From: Rhipicephalus microplus
Lineage: Eukaryota > Arthropoda > Arachnida > Ixodida > Ixodidae
Assembly (NCBI RefSeq): GCF_043290135.1
Contig: NC_134710.1
Coordinates: 285,436,776 to 285,500,775 of the forward strand
Length of the DNA stretch: 64,000 bases
Reading direction: 5' to 3'
In this document: positions 46,180 through 60,062 of the stretch, piece after piece
Layout of the letters: each line of letters opens with the position of its first letter
Numbering within the stretch: the first letter of the stretch is position 1
Translations under genes and position numbers: made by a program
The notes under the pieces: generated by a model
What the model was told of the DNA's origin: nothing
Databases searched by the model: none
Seen by the model: only the letters and a program-made list of their open reading frames with translations

Positions 46180-46440
46180 AGAAGTGATGGGGATGTGGAC
46201 ATATATGAAGGTAAGGAGAACGGGAGAAAGCGTACAGAGAGTCGAACAAAAGGAATAGAAAGAAAAAGAACAAGATAAATATATGTAAAGAAAGACGAGC
46301 AAAGAAAGATAGAGAAAAATATCGAGAAAGAAAGCAAACAAAGAGAGAAAAAGAAAGAAAGAGAGACAACGAAATAGACGAAATAGACGAAAAAGAGATA
46401 AAAATTGAAACGGTTAGACTATTGAGAAAAAAAAACACCA
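46180..46440. repeat. Purine-rich tract
   Basis: GAAAGA-dominated plus strand, similar in character to 30860-31175. Leu/Ser/Phe frames on the minus strand are artefacts of it. Confidence 0.75.
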
Positions 46441-48009
46441 GAAAGCACGCTTAGCAATGTATATAGAATAGAAAGGTGTGTGAAAAAAAGAGGTAAGGGG
46501 GCAAAATTTTTGCCAGGTACCCGTCAATTCCGCTTTGACACTGGCTTGCGCTACTTAGCGCCAGTTTTGGTACTTTTTTATTCTCGCTTCGGTCTTTCCC
46601 TGGTGCCGATTAACTTTGTTTCTTTGCCTAATGTGAAGCTAGCTGCCCTTTTTCCGCACTCCTTGCCCATGTTTATCCGTGAACCTATGTAATGTTCTAG
46701 GGTCTCCTCCCTACATCTGTACAATTTGGTAGGTTGGCTGCCACCTTAACAATTCAAGTTTGTTTGCAATATCAGCTACGAATGCTTTAATTTTTCAACG
46801 ACGAATGCAAAAAACAATTGTTCATTCTTCGGTTAAACGAACTCTAAAGTGGGACAATTAACTGCTTTAGGATGAGAAGTTGTACTCTGAGAACTTAGAT
46901 GTCGGTAATGTCACCGTCATCTGTTTATAATAATGGAAGAAATCAGTCAAACTTTCAATTTTGAATGTGTCGCTGAAATTTCCAGGCATGTCGTCGCAAA
47001 ATTTCAAGCATATTTTTCCTATCTTGGGGACGTCGGCATGATGAAATGTCTAGAAACTTGATATAGTAAGGCTATGGCCTCTTCATAGGACGATATAATT
47101 CATATTTAACGATTAGGGACTACGTACAACCTAGCAGACATCGTCGAAATTTATGACATCAAGTGGTTTGATCCGGAAATTTCAAGATAGCGTTACTATA
47201 ATCACATTTTCTTTTCGTGTTTTGCGAAGCAATTTGTCGCGTAGAGATAGACGTTTTCGGTATTGTGAAATTGTAATTTACTGATACGAGAAATATCATT
47301 TTGATTTTCATTGGCCTTTTAGGTCGAACCAACTGCTCCATGTAAAGGAACCCCTCCAAACTTTCAGTTGAATCAGCAAAAGTGTTTGCACTTATGTCAT
47401 CGCTCCAGTTACATACATTATCCATCCTATGGTGAAGATTTCAACAATTATTGAAATTATTCTTGTAATACGAACTCATTTCTCGTTCTCTCTACTTAAG
47501 TGCACTCACCCCTCTTCGGGCTTTTTACAGAGGTGGATAGTGTATGCTAAAAAAATAAAAATAAATATTTAAGCTCACTTCTACGTTTATGACTGAATAA
47601 TAGTGATGCTTATATGTGCCAGCGCATTAAAACACTCTCGTCTTGTCGTCTACTCTTTTCATTTCAGAGCGCATCTCTTAGGCACCTGTTTTTATGTTGA
47701 GCGGCGTCAACGTTGGCGTTGTCGGCATAACCGATAGAGCGAGCGAAGATGAAAGAAAGCGGACGCGGAGTTTGTCGATAGCACATTCCACTGGACTCTA
47801 ACCTCTCTCTCTTCCTTCCTCATGCGCTCTGGTCCCGTCGGTCGGAGTTCATGTGGATGAAGAGCTGGCATGTGCACTGCAGCTGGCTTCACTAGTCATA
47901 ACGTGGCTGTTGGCAAAACAGACTGTAAGTCTAGTTGGCTATCTATGACCAGACAAAGAAAATGGCGACATGTGCCTGCTCTTTGTTTTTGGTGCTCGAG
48001 CTCGTCAGA
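46441..48009. other. Unassigned sequence
   Basis: Nothing recognised. The minus-strand frame 47159-47425 (88 codons) has no known motif. Confidence 0.4.
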
Positions 48010-48190
48010 CGGAGTTTGCGACCACCATGGATGCCATTGAACCCGCAACCTTGAGCAAATTCAGCACTTAATTTGCCATCATATGAGGACTTCACTCTCG
48101 GAGGTGCCTCCGCATCTGATATCAGTCCCACCTGCGAGACAGCGCTGATGTACCCCACATTTAGGTCCATGGATGCCTGTCGGCCTTCCA
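48010..48190 (-). repeat. Dispersed repeat, inverted partner of 49335-49490
   Basis: Reverse complement shares gtggggtacatcagcgctgt, ctcgcaggt, gaggcacctc and tcatatgat blocks in order with 49335-49490. The two copies are about 1.1 kb apart in opposite orientation. Confidence 0.65.
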
Positions 48191-48789
48191 CTTGTTTCCC
48201 GACGCCGCCTGAAATGCACAGAGTGGTATGTGTAGCGTTCGAGCGCTGGTGGTTTCTGTCGTAGTATTTAAGGTTATGTTACTTCGCTAAGACTACGGAT
48301 AGCCAAAACACCGAACACAATTTGTGTCTCCCCCCCCCCCCCACAAATTCCCGCTTCAAGTTCGCACTAGGGGGTGTCGTTATTGTCGGTAAATTTTTTA
48401 CCCCTAAATTCATTCTCCCTTTATATAGTAGCAAACTGGACATGTTTCTGACGCCTCCTTTCTTTCGTCTCTCTATACCGCTGTAGCACATCAAGGAAGT
48501 GGAATTACTACTAGGTGGGCTTAACTCATTGTTATTATTATTCGCATACCTAGCATGTTTAGTGTGATGCTTACTGAGCTGTACGAGAAGTGCTCTTACT
48601 ACAGGACTGCACTCTGATAGGTAGCAGAATAGTGTGTGGTTACATGAGTGTACTGTTTCGTACACTCCCCATCATGTTAGTTCCGATTGGGCCATACGTC
48701 TCTTTCAGCATCTCTCCTTGGCTTAAAAGCCCACCATTCCAAAACACGCAATATGGCCGAATTTGACGGGGCTCCGAAAAGCAAAAACT

Positions 48790-48970
48790 CAAGGCCTGTG
48801 ACAGGGGGGTAGGTAGATTTTTTTTTTCAGGGGCTGCACCTTTTTGATCTGAAGTGGGAGCTTGGCCCGCAGATGTGGTCAAGTGTCGTTTTAGGCTGTG
48901 TTTGACATGGTGAAAAAAAATCAGGGCGGCAAGGGCTCGGTGTGCCACACCCTGGCTACACCACGGGCCT
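48790..48970 (+). repeat. Dispersed repeat, partner of 36590-36870
   Basis: See the partner entry. It ends with a stretch reading gtgccacaccctggctacacca. Family unknown. Confidence 0.5.
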
Positions 48971-49334
48971 GCGTTAATTGTGTTGTCTATATGGAATACA
49001 GGCAGTGCTCACTGAATCCAATCTAAGAAATTCACTCAATTCTAAGCGTATAAATAAGCGCCACCATGCTCGCGCTCTTTATTGTATCGTGCGGGGGACA
49101 AATAGAAGGAACCGGGAGAGAGGCGGGGAAGGTAATTGAGTCTAGCTTAGTATTGTACTTTGTGGAAACAGAGGTGGGGAGAAATGCGAACGGGCTAGAT
49201 TATCAATACAAGCAGGAGAGTGAAAAGCGGACAGAAAATATGACAATTGGCACGATATAAAATGGCTTCGTAGAATGGTGGGGCTGGCACTCCGAATGCA
49301 GTATGCAGGTCTACAGCAGTGGCATTGTGGTTGT
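48971..49334. other. Unassigned sequence
   Basis: No gene or repeat recognised. Short frames only. Confidence 0.4.
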
Positions 49335-49625
49335 GCTTCCGTGGACCTAAGTGCGGGGTACATCGGCGCTGTCTCGCAGGTCAGACTAACACCAGATACG
49401 GAGGCACCTCTGACAGTGGAGTCGTCATATGATTGGAAACTGAGTGCTAACTTTACCCAAGGTCGCGGATTTGGTCCCGGCCACGGCGGTAGCATTACGA
49501 TGGAGGTGATTTTGTAGAGGCCCGTGTGCTGTGTGGTGTGGGCATGTTAAACAACACCAGATGGTCGAAATTTGCGGAGTCCTCCCCTACGGCGTCTCTC
49601 ATAATAATATGGTGGTATTGAGATC
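49335..49625 (+). repeat. Composite repeat ending in a SINE body
   Basis: 49335-49470 matches 48010-48190 inverted. From 49462 the sequence reads as a degenerate B box (gtcgcggatttggtcccggc) followed by a Ruka-related body (gaggcccgtgtgct, cagatggtcgaaatttg, ggcgtctctcataataatatggtgg) to about 49615. The usual A-box half is replaced by the other repeat. Confidence 0.6.
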
Positions 49626-52600
49626 ACGATAGGATTGGCATTAATTTTGCCCAAATACAATTTCTTTGTTTTCTGTGTAACGTTCAAATTGTTATGAAGA
49701 AGAAAGCTCGGTAAATTGTAATGGCTGCATACGTTTGAATCAGCGCGTATGGGTAACGACGGAAGACGCTCAGGTAGCATGGAGACAGCGCAAGTGGCGC
49801 CTAACAATCATAATTTAATAATAGATACACTGATACTGCGTTCCAACATGGACACTCAGATTAAACCACGCGATGACGTAGCGAACGACAGCGTGTCTTT
49901 TCTCCTTGTCTTGCGTGCTATCAGTAGAGGCTGTAGCGAATGAAGCTTCCAAGGTCGTCGCCCCGAGTCGCAGGTGTAAAGGAATCCCCCGTGGCCCTTG
50001 CCTCTCGCTCGCCGCAAAGAATGCGATAAAGCCGAGAAAAAAGAGCAGGAATAAAGAACGAAGCACAGTAGCGGGGTGGTGCCCGCACTTTCGCGGCGCG
50101 TCTAACGTTACTGCGAGGACGACCGCGTCGCTAACAAGCTCGTCCTTGCGACCTTGTTTCGCTGCTGGCGTGCGTCTTTTTCTGGTTGTTCTTGCTCGCT
50201 CCTTCTCCTCCTCCGGTTTCTGTTATTTCGCCTGCTCGCAGCACCTCCAGCTGGAGAGCGCCCGTCTTTGTTTTTTGTCGCAGCTAGCGGTACCGCGCGA
50301 TAGCCATCTCGGAGGCGCCCCACGTGATCCGGAAGCGTTCGTTGTCCGATCCTCACGCCGCCCCGTGGCTCCCGCGCGGCGAGCCAGCGCGTTTGGCTAA
50401 GCGCAGCCGATGCTTGCAGCCTCGCGCTCTGCCAAGCGCGCACGACCACGCTGGCCGGTTGGATTCCTTTATACGCGCTGGTTGGCTAGCTCGCAATGCT
50501 GATTAGAAACTGAGATTAGCCGCTGTCTAAATGAATTTTTTTCCTTTTACAAAGCCAAGGTCTCTATGTCGGACAGCGGCTCATTTCAAATGGGCTTCCT
50601 TGGCGGGCGCGCATATATGGGCGCCAGCACCAGCAACCTTCGCCGTTCAACTTGTTGCCGCAGCGTCAGCGGGCGCGTCCGTGGCGTGGCTGCGCAGGAA
50701 GTGTGGGGTAGAAGCACGACAGAGCAGCAGTACTCGTGTTTTTGTGCTGTGCTTTCGTTCGTAAAATAATTGGTAAGGCGCGAATCGACAGTAGAATTTC
50801 GAGTGAAGTACGCAGCCCTTTTGCTTCGCAGCAAGTTCCGAGTTCCGCTAGCCACCGGTTAGCTTTGCTATCAAATGACGGGGAACACATCGTCAAAATT
50901 AACAACACGCTGTGTTGTGCTCATTGTTTGGATTCGTTGAGTATGTATATGTATAGCTCCTGAAAAGATTTAATGACGACAGGAGAAGTATACGTGCGCC
51001 TAAAGAATGTGCTTTTTAAGTTTTTTTTTTTTTGCTTTTTCGCATATTTTCAACTCACCAGAAATAATTCCAAACTTCGTGTTTCTAGACCACGCTATAC
51101 ACTGTTCAGAAGCACTTCCAATAGACTGAAGAAACGGTAAAGTAGAACTTAGAGACACGAGCTTGTTCATAGCATTACCTGCTGTGCACCCAATATTTTA
51201 GTTTTCACTAGTTGACCCCCACATATCAGTTTTTCTCATTACGCGGTCGGGACAGATTAATCATCAGTCAGACAGATGCGGGATAAATCGACTGTTATGA
51301 ATATGCATGCTAATACAGCGTGCAAGCTACTCTTTCTTGTTCCGCGTCTTTATTCTCCTTGTCGTCGTCCAATCAGGGAAAAACGAACGAGTACAAAATA
51401 CTCGGTCTAGCAAACAGGCTGCCGCGTATTTCTCGTCCAACAGCAGGGGAGGGACCCTTTATCCGGCCCGCACTGAGCCGATTGCAATGTGCCATCGCTT
51501 CGGGCGTGTCGTCCCACAGCGGTGACCCTTCCCGATAGGAAAAAGAAACGGCACATGGCTGGTCCACGCGCAAAGTGTGGTGGCGCGGCTGGCTGTGCCC
51601 GCTGGGAGCTCCCACAGGAAGCCCAAAGAGAAAGGGCCGATGCGGCGGCAGGCACCGTCTTCTTCTCGTGTCTATTTTGCATCTTCGCCAGCGGCAGTCG
51701 TAGGTAGCCGAGCGAGCGCCGCGATCCCGTTCGCTACCATCGTAGCGGGAGCTCCAACTTCAGCGACGACCACGCCGGCGGGCCGAAAGCGAAGGGCGTT
51801 TCCTGCGTTCCAGATTCCACTGGTCGCCGCTCCGTTCCCTCGTCGACGCGGTGGCCCGAACACTCACTGCTGTATAGTGCGCCAATCGCCCCGCAGCTGG
51901 CCTTTCCACACACGCTATACATTTCGCTCACTGGCAGCTTTTCGCTTTGCTCACCTGGCTCCTTCTTTGTTGGCCGCTACTCCGCTGGCGTGCCGTGCGT
52001 CTCGGAACAGACATCATGTGCGCCTCAATAGTTGCCACATGCACCAACATTTGGCGTGCGGCTGAGCGCACCGCTGAAATTTGGCGCTCTAATGCGTTTC
52101 GGGGCATGTATCTTGTATAGACAGGCACTCGGGTGCAGCGTTCGGAGCAGGAGGAAGCTGCGTAACCCGGTTAACTGAGGCCATTTAAGAAACTATGGTT
52201 GACGGCAAGCGAGAGTTTTCGTGGAGAAACCAGTTACGTGGCAATCAAAGCGGTCTCAACGTTTTTTTTTTCTTTTTTCTTTTTTCTTTTTTGTGGGGAT
52301 TATGTTGACAAGTGAATGCTCAGAAGATGATATAATTGGTATCGACATTTTGAGTGGCTAGTTGGTTCATTCTATGATGGAAAAAGTGCCCTAAATAGAA
52401 AAGGACATCACAGAGAAGGAACGTGATCAGATCGAGAGCAGACTATCAACTGTTTTATATACCGTAGATCGTTGGTTAAATAAGCAAACTCGCGTTTTTA
52501 GCTACTTCCGAGGATATGCGTTAAACCAATGCGGGCATGTCAACTGCGCGTACAAATAATGCTATATACGCCTGGCTTTACTACAATGAGTTCCGCTCTT

Positions 52601-53024
52601 TGATTTCGTCCATCAATTTCGGTCGGTGTCTCGTTGTTCATATATCTGCATTTATTCCACATATCTATTAAAATCGTACATTTCTGGTTGTGTTCGTTGA
52701 AGCCTCAGTTGCTGGAGGGCGTCGCATGTCATGGACATTACAAAAGTAAACAATGCAGAGCACGTGGCATGGTGGCACTTGAATCAAACTCACAATATCG
52801 GGCTCTGCAGAAGATGATTCGACCGACAGCTCATGACATTTTTTATTTCAGCAAGCAAGCAAGCGTCTACGCTTAGTAACGAAGGTGCCTCAAGCACGTA
52901 CCGCCGCTGCCATTTGGTTGTTTTGAAGAAATTGACTACAAAAGAGGTTCGGCGATCTAGCTCATTACTGCATATTTTTGTCAAGACTGCTGTTCTCTTC
53001 TGCGTTTGAACTTGCATTTCTAGA
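49626..53024. other. Unassigned, with GC-richer blocks
   Basis: GC- and CpG-richer segments at about 49900-50480, 50560-50860 and 51400-52080 stand out from AT-rich neighbours. Frames of 162-164 codons (49906-50400, 51577-52065) are Ala/Ser/Arg-rich with no domain I recognise. They may be promoter-proximal host sequence or unknown repeats; I cannot decide. From 52100 to 53024 nothing is recognised. Confidence 0.4.
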
Positions 53025-53175
53025 GAGAGAGAGAGAAAGAAAAATAGATCAAACGAGAAAACGGGAAGTTAACCTGGTAAAAGAAGCGGTTTTCTACCAT
53101 GTACAGGACTGGGGATATAGGGATCAAAAAGAGCATACAGAGACAGTGAGAGATGAAATAAATAAAAACACCCAG
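53025..53175 (-). repeat. LINE2-type 3'-end fragment
   Basis: An (AG)n run, then gggaagttaacctgg ... tctaccatgtacaggactgggg, parallels the LINE2 3' UTR at 23352-23470 with substitutions throughout. Confidence 0.55.
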
Positions 53176-54564
53176 TAAGTTCGGCAACAGCTCCCATCTA
53201 AGTTCGTGCAGAAGATTCTTTTGCACTAGAAAACTATTTAGTGAGAGGACATTTTAGCAGTATTTCATTGATACGCACCGTTGGGGTTACCAAAGGAAGT
53301 TGGTAAAGGGGAGCCACTAACATAAGTAAACCAGTGAAATCGGTACTCTTTATTGCGGTATCTTTCAGGCAAGTTCATTGTTGCTTTATTCTTGCTGCCT
53401 ATTGAGGCGATATTTCAGCTGGCTACACGCTGTTCACAACACTTTCCCTTGCTGCAGGAGAATGTATTCGTAAATGTTGTCGCACATCACGAGCAAGTTC
53501 AGCCAAAAGCCCCTCGCAGCCACCGCTAGCCACCGCATCATTGGTTCATGCGTGCAGTTCGTGCATGTTAACTTCACGCTCCGTAGCCTTACGTGCGTTA
53601 TTGGATATGCGTTGGATCACGTAGCTGAACGGACCGGAACGAATCCGGGACATATAGCGGTCCCTACAGGGATGGCGCGGGGCTCGGGACGCTGTATGAA
53701 AAGTGGGGACAGTACCACAAAACACGGGGAGGCTGCTTACTCTACGTACCACTTCAATTTATTCTACCCAACTCAATGGAGGATGCAGATTCCGAAGTGA
53801 TATGCGTCTTTCCCTGCCCAGTCCACATGCTTTCCTCGGAAATATTTTTATTGTTTTTTCACCAACCCACATGGGTTCATCGCATGGAACTAAGCGTATT
53901 TCATTCCTGCCTACTTGCTAACTTTTATTTCTAAATAATCATCCTTGAGGCACAGACTATAAGTACTTTTTTGTCAAAACATGTGTTTGGGCTATGTCGC
54001 TTATTCAAAATTTCCTTTCTGTCTGCAGACTTCTGTCGCCTTAGGTCGCGTATTGTGCATTGAGATGAAGTATTTTCCGTGAAAAATTGCATTCAGTAGA
54101 GAACTAGAAGTATGGTTCAGCGCACGCAAGTGCACGTGCGACCACGTCATTTGCGTACAACTTTGAAAACGCATTTCGCCTTTCACCCTGAAGGCATGGA
54201 AGCTTTATGTACGACATCATGACTCAGTATGTGAACTATGGTATAATTCAATATAACAGACTATAGCAATTGTCTAAGGCACCGTGAGCGTGCTTCTTGT
54301 ATGTTATATACTTTTATTTAATGGTTGCAGAAGAATGACTGCTCCTTTTTTACGCACTATTACTGGCAGCCATGGTTAGAACACCTTGACGCTGGGAGAC
54401 AAAAAAAATTAAAAAAACGGGTTTGCGTCTAGAATTTAGAACACTCAAATCTGAATCTGCATGTTAAGTGTTTGCAGTAATAAATATAGACGAGATGTAT
54501 GCCTGTCATTATGATCGCTTGAGTATGCGTGAAAAAACAGAAGCCTTATTCGAAATTAGTAGTT
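53176..54564. other. Unassigned sequence
   Basis: No gene or repeat recognised. Confidence 0.4.

Positions 54565-56489
<1,925 letters not shown>

Positions 56490-56562
<73 letters not shown>
56490..56562. repeat. (AAT)n microsatellite
   Basis: About 24 units, followed by a GGA/GAAGGA-rich tract to 56626. Confidence 0.97.
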
Positions 56563-56563
<1 letters not shown>

Positions 56564-56628
56564 TAATGTGAAGAAGATGGAGGAGGAGAAGGAGGGGGAG
56601 AAGGGGAAGAAGGAGAAGGAGAAAGTCA

Positions 56629-56760
56629 TCTAGTGTTTTACACCACAAAACCACCATGATTATGAGAGACGTTGTGGAGGGCTGCGGAGATTTTGACCAT
56701 CTGGTGTTCATCGCACAGTACACGGGCCTCTATCATTATGCCTCCATCAAGCACCACGGC
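56629..56760 (-). mobile_element. SINE copy, truncated
   Basis: On the minus strand: ggcccgtgtactgtg, accagatggtcaaaat, cctccacaacgtctctcataatcatgg, gtgtaaaac. This is a Ruka-related variant with cgatgaa replacing the usual middle. The adjacent AAT/GGA microsatellites lie at its 3' side and may be its tail. Confidence 0.7.
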
Positions 56761-56822
56761 CCGGAACCAAACAGCCTTTGGGTGAGCAACCGAGCAGCGT
56801 AGTCACTGTTCTACCTACAGGC

Positions 56823-57475
56823 TGTTGCGAACGTGCTACGACCCGTCACCGCAGGCAGTCGACATTTCTGGAGCCCCCCCACTACGGCGTCTCTCATATT
56901 CATATGGTGGTTTTTGGATGTTAAACCCCTCATATCAATCAATCAATCAATCAATCACTTACGACTCACCACCGTGAAGCTTCTCGCAGACTGAACCTCG
57001 AGCATGACTATTTGGGAATGTGCCGCAGAACCAAGCCGGAGTAGTGGTACTGGTTCAAAGAAAGGAAGAAAGCCACCAAATTTCTGTCAGCCTTAAGGCG
57101 ACATGGCGCAGTGCCTAGTTTGCTGAACACCCAACCCCTCTTGCAGTACCCTCTACCTTATTGATGTCCCTCGCACAAACTATGCGTGCGTACGTCACAG
57201 ACACCAAGTGCGTCTGCCAGAGGCACTGGGTGCGTCCCTCAGAGACGCTGTGTGTGTCTGAACCGCGGAGCTCCCCCTTCTCGAACGTCTAGGCGCCTCT
57301 AAAACACCGGCGCATCTAGCATCGAGCTGCTTACTCGTCAGCGTTTTGTACATACGTTATAAATAAACGTTTTTTTTTCTGGCTGCTTTTGACATGCCAC
57401 AGCCTGGATGATCCGTGCACAATCCATTGGCCCTCAAATTACGCTACTGAAGAGACCCTAGGGCCTCTCGTAACA
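56823..57475 (+). mobile_element. Probable solo LTR with nested SINE
   Basis: Starts tgttgcga and ends tcgtaaca, an imperfect TGTT...AACA inverted terminus, with ttataaataaacg (poly(A)-type signal, 57357) before the end. There is no internal region and I see no flanking duplication. Without the SINE the LTR would be about 530 bp. Confidence 0.5.
56852..56959 (+). mobile_element. Ruka SINE, 5'-truncated
   Basis: Only the 3' half remains (ctacggcgtctctcatattc ... tatcaatcaatcaatcaatca). The flanks tacgacccgtcaccg (56837-56851) and tacgactcaccaccg (56960-56974) match at 12 of 15 and are probably an aged target duplication. Confidence 0.8.
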
Positions 57476-59342
57476 ACGCGGACATCCCGTCTCTCTTGCT
57501 GATCTTTTTTTTTCAAATTCAACACAAACTTGTCCAGACAAAAGCACAGTTAAGACACAGGTAATTATTTTCGGCAAACATGAAGATCTAATCTTGCCCG
57601 GAAATTTTGAGAGCCGTTAGTGCACTGTCAAGTATAACAGCACATAAAAAGGCTTTTTACAGTGAGATATCTGCGTACAGCATTGCATGTGCTTTTTCTG
57701 ATCTCACAAACGAAATTCCCGAATGCTTCAGAGCATGTAAGTTCGGACGCTTGAGAATTCGTCCTGGCCTCTCACGGTGACCTTCAATGGCAAGAAAAAA
57801 TGTCCTACCGAGGATACATTCGGTACACTATGTGTAATCTATCCCTCACACGCTTAACGAATATTTTCTACATCCTTTGAAGTTTTATTCAGGGTGGCTT
57901 GCTCCTCTTCGGGAACGCCGACGAGGCGTGAGGCATTCGCTTATCTTACACAGGTAATATGCGCCGTGTCCGGTAACCACCAACTGTTCTGCCTATTTAT
58001 ACTTCAAATACGTCATACTAGCTCACGTAAAAGTGAACCACTCGGCGCATATTGCACGAAACAAACTCCTCGCGAGTGCTAAACATATTTACACCAATTT
58101 CCCTATAAAATCTATCCGATACGTTCCGGTGATGTGGTTGTTATTCTGAAACATTTACATGAAGCAAGTACAAGCCTCCCGTGTGTGGATGTTGCAGATT
58201 TCTGTCGTTCTACGTGTCACACTTTATTTACAAAACCAGTAATAATGCATTCACAGTTACAGCTATATTTTGCACAATGTGGCGCAACCAGGCACTTTCT
58301 TGTTTGTACCATCAGTCAAAGAGAATGGAATCCGCAACACTATCACAAGCACGATTCCTGCTGTAATTTCTGCAAGCAGATCTAAACGTGCGCCGCGTTT
58401 CTCACGCACAAATATAGTGCACGAAGCTTACTCACAGGTACAGATGAACGCGATTAAGCGTGTCAGTTGTTACTTCGCTGTGTCTGAAAAGCAAGCGCTT
58501 TTCACGAACGGAGACTGCAATGATTGCCGTTACCTTTGTGCATCCGGTTGTTACAACAGAATCATTCCAGGCAAAGCCCAAGCTAGCCAAAACGTACGAT
58601 CCTCCCCGCCTCCCCACCGCAAGATAAGGGCACGCGAGACTCCTGCTGTATAGTGTGCTAAATTACAGAGTAGCGACAAGTGATCACACCGAAAGAGAGC
58701 GAACGCTTCATACAAGAAAAAAAGTCACAGTTTCGCCAAAAGGGCAAAGCAATGAATGCAATAGCGACATATTCGAATGTTTTACGAAGCAAGGCTAACT
58801 TGTTTGTGAGCTACATAATTGTAGTAAACACGCGCTTGCTAATTGACCATGTTTCCTGCGGCACGCTCGCAGTAGACGAACAAAACAAGGCTCGTGCGTA
58901 GGAACGGCGTTTGTATACGAAGTGAGGCTGGCAGTGAACTCATTTAGCTTCGATCTCACGTAACTCCAAAAGATGCTGGTGTAAGAGAACACGGCAGCTT
59001 CAGGTACTACACTTTTGGCCCCGTTTTTGCAGCTTGAGAACGCAAACCATAGAAGCTCGCGCCTGCTAAGGGGGCACAAGCCAAGAGCTGGTTGTTTCGT
59101 TTATCAGAAATAACACAGCAACCATGAGCCCTCCCCCCTTCCTTGTGTGCTATGTTCGCTCCGCAGAAAGAGAAGGCTAGCGCACCCTTCCCCGTATATA
59201 TGTATACATACACAAACGTGAAGGACGGCAGCGGCAATGGCAAAAACCAGCCGAGATGGTCCCTATCATTTCTATCGCAATAAAAAAATTGGCAGATCCC
59301 CCGTACAGTGGGAATCTATGATATGCGAAGCACCAAGGAAGA
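57476..59342. other. Unassigned sequence
   Basis: The longest frame (58270-58653, 127 codons) contains several cysteines (GDCNDCRYLCASGC) but no family I recognise, and there is no start-site or splice evidence. No repeat identified. Confidence 0.4.
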
Positions 59343-59700
<358 letters not shown>

Positions 59701-59740
59701 TTTTTGGGGTTTATATGTGAATTTAGAAGTAGAATTTAGA

Positions 59741-59741
<1 letters not shown>

Positions 59742-59807
<66 letters not shown>
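59742..59807. repeat. (TA)n tract
   Basis: About 66 bp. It ends exactly where the LTR-C 5' LTR begins. Confidence 0.97.
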
Positions 59808-59810
<3 letters not shown>

Positions 59811-59969
59811 GAGCGCTGATTGTGTTGCTCATCATTTTCACTTTCACCTGCGCATACAAAGCACCGTGATCATCATCATCGTAGCGGCTCGCTGCTTGTT
59901 CGGTTGCTGGCTCGCGCGTCTGGGTTGACAATAAAACGGTCGCTCCTTCGTACCTGACGTCGTCTCACA
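59808..59969 (+). repeat. 5' LTR of LTR-C
   Basis: 162 bp with tgtgag...ctcaca inverted ends and AATAAA at 59930-59935. I see no clear TATA box. It inserted into or beside the TA tract, which obscures any target duplication. Confidence 0.75.
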
Positions 59970-59971
59970 AG

Positions 59972-59989
59972 TGGTGGAGCGTGCTGTGA
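59972..59989 (+). other. Primer-binding site of LTR-C
   Basis: tggtggagcgtgctgtga starts 2 bases after the LTR end; the leading TGG is as expected. tRNA not identified. Confidence 0.6.
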
Positions 59990-60062
59990 TTCCCAAGTCC
60001 TCGTGCACTACCGGTCACCCCTGGAGCTCCGATCAGGTCGACGGCTGTGCTTGCCAACAGTG

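Noticed and set aside
58270..58653. 127-codon cysteine-containing frame as a secreted peptide gene
   Set aside because: No signal peptide and no recognisable family. The cysteine cluster is short, and overlapping frames are equally open.
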